From assembly GCA_030630095.1 (NCBI GenBank), contig DAOVNW010000032.1, positions 1 through 8,685 on the forward strand: a stretch of 8,685 nt of DNA, in the 5' to 3' direction. Positions 5,479 to 8,685 of this stretch are shown here, piece by piece (the first letter of the stretch is position 1; each line of letters begins with the position of its first letter). A program made the translations under genes and the position numbers. Source of the DNA: Candidatus Omnitrophota bacterium (GTDB lineage Bacteria > Omnitrophota > Gorgyraeia > JAGLLT01). The notes under the pieces were generated by a model that searched no databases, was not told the origin of the DNA, and saw only the letters and a list, made by a program, of their open reading frames with translations.

Positions 5479-6902
5479 TTGTTTAACCTTTCTTCTAAAA
5501 TCTCTTTTACTTTCTTAGGGTTGGCGCAGCCTTTACTGCCTTTCATTACCTGGCCTACCAAGTACATTATAGCATTTTTTTTACCTTCTTTGAAGTCATT
5601 TACTGATTTTTCGTTTCGCCTGATTACCTCATCAACAATTTTACCTATCTCTTCTTCATCCGAAACCTGACTAATGTTTTTCTCTTTTAAAATATCTGCT
5701 GCCTTTTTCCCGCCTTCTATAATTTCGGGCAGGACGACTTCTTTGGCCGCTTTGGAATTAATTTTACCGCCTCTTACCAGCTTAATCATCTCAACCAGCT
5801 CTTCCGGCTTGAGCTTAATCGAAGAAAAGTTTTCGTTTCTCGCGTTCAGCTCCGCCATAACCGGCCCCGCTAACCAGTTGGCGACTTCTTTCGGCTCAGC
5901 AAAAATTACAAGACACTTTTCGTAGTAATCAGCCAGAGGCTTAGCCGAAGTAAGAATGCCGGCATCGTAGTCAGAAAGGCTGTATTGCTCTACAAATCTA
6001 CTCTTTCTTTCATCAGCCAACTCCGGCAGGGAGCATTTCGCCTTTTCTATATCTTCTTCATTAATCTCGAAAATCGGCAGGTCGGGTTCCGGAAAATATC
6101 TATAGTCGTGAGCCTCTTCTTTTGACCTCATCGAAAGAGTTACCTTTTTATTCTCTTCCCACAAGCGGGTCTCCTGGGTAATTCTTTCACCTTCCTCCAG
6201 AAGTCTCTTTTGACGCCCGGCTTCATATTTAAGCGCGTCTCTAACGGCTTTAAAAGAGTTTAAATTCTTTACTTCAGCCTTAGCTCCTAATTCAGCTGAG
6301 CCGGCCGGACAAAGAGATATGTTGGCATCACAACGCAGGCTCCCCTCCTGCATATTACAGTCGGAAACCTCGAGATAAGTTAAGATACTTTTAAGCTTCG
6401 TGAGATACCGATAAGCTTCATCGGGACTGTTTATATCCGGTTCTGATACTATCTCTATCAGAGGAGTGCCGCAGCGATTAAAGTCTACCAGGCTTTCCGC
6501 AGCGGTATGAATAAGCTTACCGGCATCTTCTTCCAGGTGCACCCTGGTTATACCGATACGCTTTAAGCGGCCGTCATCCATTATCTCAAGCCAGCCGCCT
6601 TGAGCTAGAGGCATGTCATATTGAGAAATCTGGTAGGCCTTCGGCAAATCGGGATAAAAATAGTTCTTCCTGTCAAACCTCATAACTCTCTGTATCCGGC
6701 AGTGGAGAACGAGGGCGGCCTTTAAACTTAAAGCCAGCACCTCAATATTAAAAACCGGCAGTGACCCGGGCAAACCCAGGCAGGATGGACAGGTCTGACT
6801 GTTGGGCTCTTTGCCAAAAGCAGTACCGCACGAACAAAATATTTTGGTTTTGGATAATAACTGCACGTGAACTTCTAAGCCAATAACCGTTTTATACTTC
6901 AT
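5475..6902 (-). CDS. gatB: Asp-tRNA(Asn)/Glu-tRNA(Gln) amidotransferase subunit B (tRNA kinase/transamidase)
   Basis: GatB binds the mischarged tRNA, activates the misacylated Glu or Asp with ATP, and transfers the ammonia delivered from GatA. The 475-residue product has standard length. The N-terminus contains the hallmark GLEVHVQL (residues 8-15), and a zinc-type cysteine set follows (Cys23, Cys25, Cys38, Cys41). Next come RFDRKNYFYPDLPKAYQISQ (near 84-103) and the conserved VDFNRCGTPLIEIVSEPD block. The C-terminal third has the helical YqeY-like tRNA-binding tail, with NPKKVKEIL near the end. The start at 6902 overlaps the gatA stop (ATGA) and is preceded by AAGGAAG about 8 bases upstream. 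The last codons overlap the start of the protease gene in the same ATGA fashion. All zinc-site cysteines are present, which is not the case in every bacterial GatB. Confidence 0.98.
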   Translation of the reverse strand: MKYKTVIGLEVHVQLLSKTKIFCSCGTAFGKEPNSQTCPSCLGLPGSLPVFNIEVLALSLKAALVLHCRIQRVMRFDRKNYFYPDLPKAYQISQYDMPLAQGGWLEIMDDGRLKRIGITRVHLEEDAGKLIHTAAESLVDFNRCGTPLIEIVSEPDINSPDEAYRYLTKLKSILTYLEVSDCNMQEGSLRCDANISLCPAGSAELGAKAEVKNLNSFKAVRDALKYEAGRQKRLLEEGERITQETRLWEENKKVTLSMRSKEEAHDYRYFPEPDLPIFEINEEDIEKAKCSLPELADERKSRFVEQYSLSDYDAGILTSAKPLADYYEKCLVIFAEPKEVANWLAGPVMAELNARNENFSSIKLKPEELVEMIKLVRGGKINSKAAKEVVLPEIIEGGKKAADILKEKNISQVSDEEEIGKIVDEVIRRNEKSVNDFKEGKKNAIMYLVGQVMKGSKGCANPKKVKEILEERLNK

Positions 6903-8341
6903 AGAGACGGCTTCCTTTTATGCCACTGACTGTTTTCCTGATAGGCGTAGGCGGTTTTAAATATTGTTTCCTCGCCAAAAGGTTTTGCTAAAATCTGCAT
7001 TCCGATAGGCAGGCTATTCCCGCAAAAACCACAAGGAACCGACATAGCCGGCAAACCTGCCAGATTAGCCGGAATTGTAAATACATCAGAAAGATACATT
7101 TTTAAAGGATCTTCTATCTTCTCACCTATTTTAAAGGCCGTCGTCGGCGAGGTCGGAGTAATAAGACAATCCACCTTTTTAAAGGCTTCTTTAAATTCGC
7201 CGGCTATTACGGCCCTTACCTTCTGAGCCTTTAGGTAATAGTCCTCATAATATCCACTGCTCAAAGAGTATGTCCCGAGAATTATCCGGCGTATGACCTC
7301 TTCTCCAAAACCTGACGCTCTCGTTATTTTATACATATCTGTAATGTCTTCGGCCTCCCGCCTCAGGCCGTACTGGACTCCGTCAAAGCGAGCCAGATTG
7401 GAACTGGCCTCTGCCGGAGCTATAAGATAGTAAGTACTGACCGCATACTTGGTGTGCGGCAGGGAAACTCTTTCTACCCTGGCTCCCAGGCCCGAGAGCA
7501 GTTTTATAGCTTCATTCACCGCCTCCTCGACCTCTTTATCAAGCCCTTCCACAAAGTATTCATCCGGTACTCCGATTATTAAGTCCTTAATCCCGCCTTC
7601 TAAAGATTTGGTAAAGTCAGGAATATCTTCATTGGAGCAGGTAGAATCCTTCTCGTCCCCGCCCGCGATAACATTCATTAAAAGGGCTGAGTCTTCAACC
7701 GTTTTGGTTATGGTGCCTATCTGATCCAGGCTTGAGGCAAAGGCAATCAGGCCGTAGCGGGACACCCTGCCATAAGTGGGTTTTAATCCTACCACGCCGC
7801 ACATAGCCGCCGGCTGTCTGATAGAGCCTCCGGTGTCAGAGCCTAAAGCCAGAATAGCCTCACCACTAGCCACAGCCGCCGCCGAACCGCCGCTTGAGCC
7901 GCCGGGAATTCTGGATAGATCCCAAGGGTTATGTGTAGGCCCGTAGCAGGATGTTTCGCAGGATGAACCAAAAGCAAATTCATCCATATTGGTCTTTCCC
8001 AATAAAAAGGCGTTAGCTTTTTTCAGCCTGCTGATGACAGCAGCGTCATAAGGCGGATTAAATCCTTCAAGAATTCTGGAAGAACAGGTAGTTGGCACTC
8101 CTTTTGTACAGATATTATCCTTTACGGCTACAGGAATACCTTTTAAATCTAAAACACTTTCGCCCCCGGCAGATTCGGACGGATCGGTTTCTTTATTCCT
8201 ATCAAGAGTCGCGTAAGCATGCACCCTATTTTCAACTTCATCGATTCTTTTTTGAACAGACTCCTGAATTTCAGAAACTTTTATTTCACCCGCCTCCAAA
8301 AGGCTGATAAGCCTGGCCGCGCTAAGCTCGTATAGCTTCAT
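6899..8341 (-). CDS. gatA: Asp-tRNA(Asn)/Glu-tRNA(Gln) amidotransferase subunit A (glutaminase)
   Basis: GatA is the amidase-signature subunit that hydrolyses glutamine to release ammonia, which is channelled to GatB. The 480-residue product is full length. The catalytic triad is visible: Lys74 in AVKDNI, cis-Ser173 in GSDTGGSIRQP, and nucleophile Ser149 in the glycine/serine-rich GGSSGGSAAAVASG stretch. The spacings (75 and 24 residues) equal those of characterised bacterial GatA proteins. Downstream landmarks include GLKPTYGRVSRYG near 185-197, the LDQIGT segment near 205-210 and a C-terminal LPIGMQI near 444-450. The ATG at 8341 overlaps the gatC stop, and AAGGGTG lies 8 bases upstream within gatC. 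The TGA stop in turn overlaps the gatB ATG. No truncation or lost catalytic residue is seen. A stand-alone amidase is ruled out by the flanking gatC and gatB. Confidence 0.98.
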   Translation of the reverse strand: MKLYELSAARLISLLEAGEIKVSEIQESVQKRIDEVENRVHAYATLDRNKETDPSESAGGESVLDLKGIPVAVKDNICTKGVPTTCSSRILEGFNPPYDAAVISRLKKANAFLLGKTNMDEFAFGSSCETSCYGPTHNPWDLSRIPGGSSGGSAAAVASGEAILALGSDTGGSIRQPAAMCGVVGLKPTYGRVSRYGLIAFASSLDQIGTITKTVEDSALLMNVIAGGDEKDSTCSNEDIPDFTKSLEGGIKDLIIGVPDEYFVEGLDKEVEEAVNEAIKLLSGLGARVERVSLPHTKYAVSTYYLIAPAEASSNLARFDGVQYGLRREAEDITDMYKITRASGFGEEVIRRIILGTYSLSSGYYEDYYLKAQKVRAVIAGEFKEAFKKVDCLITPTSPTTAFKIGEKIEDPLKMYLSDVFTIPANLAGLPAMSVPCGFCGNSLPIGMQILAKPFGEETIFKTAYAYQENSQWHKRKPSL

Positions 8342-8613
8342 CCTTTAATCACCCTTGGGACTTTAATATAATGAGTGTCTTTTTGGGGAGCGTTTTTCAA
8401 AACATCTTCTTTCTTAAGAGAGGGCTTAACTATGTCATCACGAAACACGTTCTTTAAAGCAAGCACATGGCTTAAAGGTTCAACGCCTTTCGTGTCAACT
8501 TCTTTGAGATTTTTAAAAAAAGAAAGGATATCGCTAAGTTCGGAGCCAAGCTTATCAACCTGCTCCTGATTTAACCGGATTTTCGCGAGTTCAGCTGTAT
8601 ATTTCACGTCCAT
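8338..8613 (-). CDS. gatC: Asp-tRNA(Asn)/Glu-tRNA(Gln) amidotransferase subunit C
   Basis: GatC is the small subunit of the cytoplasmic GatCAB complex. It wraps around and stabilises GatA and GatB, which convert mischarged Glu-tRNA(Gln) and/or Asp-tRNA(Asn) to the amidated form. The 91-residue product has normal family length. It shows the expected pattern: an N-terminal helix (LAKIRL region, residues 9-14), the conserved EVDTKGVEPLSHV stretch near residues 38-50, an RDD motif near 58-60, and a C-terminal KNAP...VPRVI segment near 73-89. The ATG at 8613 is preceded by GGAG at 8622-8625 with an 8-base spacer, which supports this start. It is the first gene of the operon, and its TGA stop overlaps the gatA ATG by four bases. 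Identification is secure. Whether the complex serves Gln, Asn or both cannot be told here, because no GlnRS or AsnRS is in view. Confidence 0.96.
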   Translation of the reverse strand: MDVKYTAELAKIRLNQEQVDKLGSELSDILSFFKNLKEVDTKGVEPLSHVLALKNVFRDDIVKPSLKKEDVLKNAPQKDTHYIKVPRVIKG

Positions 8614-8635
8614 ATCATCTTCTCCATCAGCTCAC

Positions 8636-8664
8636 AAAGTAACACAAACAAACTCAAAAGTCAA
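8636..8664 (-). promoter_or_regulatory. probable sigma-70-type promoter for the gat operon
   Basis: On the minus strand, TTGACT (8659-8664, five of six matches to the -35 consensus) is followed after exactly 17 bases by TACTTT (8636-8641). A TG one base upstream of the hexamer gives an extended -10. Transcription would begin near 8629, leaving a leader of about 15 bases that still contains the gatC ribosome binding site. The -10 hexamer itself is weak (three of six), so the extended element matters. The flanking bases are AT-rich and non-coding up to the window edge. Confidence 0.45.
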
Positions 8665-8685
8665 ATAGAAAGCAATCAAGAAAAA

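Overview
The window (about 45% GC by eye) is almost fully coding, and all nine genes I support lie on the minus strand. Read in the direction of transcription, from the right edge to the left, the order is gatC, gatA, gatB, an S41 processing protease, tsaD, an mgtC-family membrane protein, a bactofilin with a C-terminal helix-turn-helix (HTH), a small HTH protein with a C-terminal membrane anchor, and a PiT-family phosphate transporter. The remaining 287 bases at the left edge are non-coding and full of inverted repeats. All reading frames are intact. I see no insertion sequence, CRISPR array, tRNA or pseudogene.

The genes indicate a bacterium. It uses indirect tRNA amidation (GatCAB) and the bacterial TsaD, and it has a bactofilin cytoskeletal protein and a periplasmic-type S41 protease with an N-terminal membrane or signal segment. 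A diderm from an uncultured lineage fits best. Omnitrophota or a neighbouring candidate phylum is my guess from overall gene style and has not been demonstrated.

The right two-thirds (4201-8613) is a compact housekeeping operon. gatC/gatA, gatA/gatB and gatB/protease each share a 4-base ATGA overlap, so translational coupling is likely. A plausible sigma-70-type promoter with an extended -10 lies just upstream of gatC. tsaD follows after 9 bases, and the mgtC-like gene after a further 8 if its well-supported internal start is used. The mgtC-like gene overlaps the bactofilin start by 8 bases, so this run continues without a break. After the bactofilin the gaps widen to 51 and 43 bases before the HTH-membrane gene and pit.

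The most unusual part is 1552-2490. Two adjacent genes carry the same type of small excisionase/MerR-like HTH domain. In one it is fused to the end of a polymer-forming bactofilin; in the other it is attached by a linker to a single C-terminal membrane helix. Together they could form a membrane- and filament-associated DNA-tethering or membrane-bound regulatory pair. This is inference, but the domain layout is directly visible.

The left edge (1-287) holds a long hairpin, a second hairpin with a wobble pair, a 14-base perfect palindrome and a branched structure made of two hairpins enclosed by an outer stem. The first bases, ACCTCCTT, match either the 3' tail of 16S rRNA on the plus strand or a perfect ribosome binding site for a minus-strand gene beyond the edge. 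The window cannot settle which.
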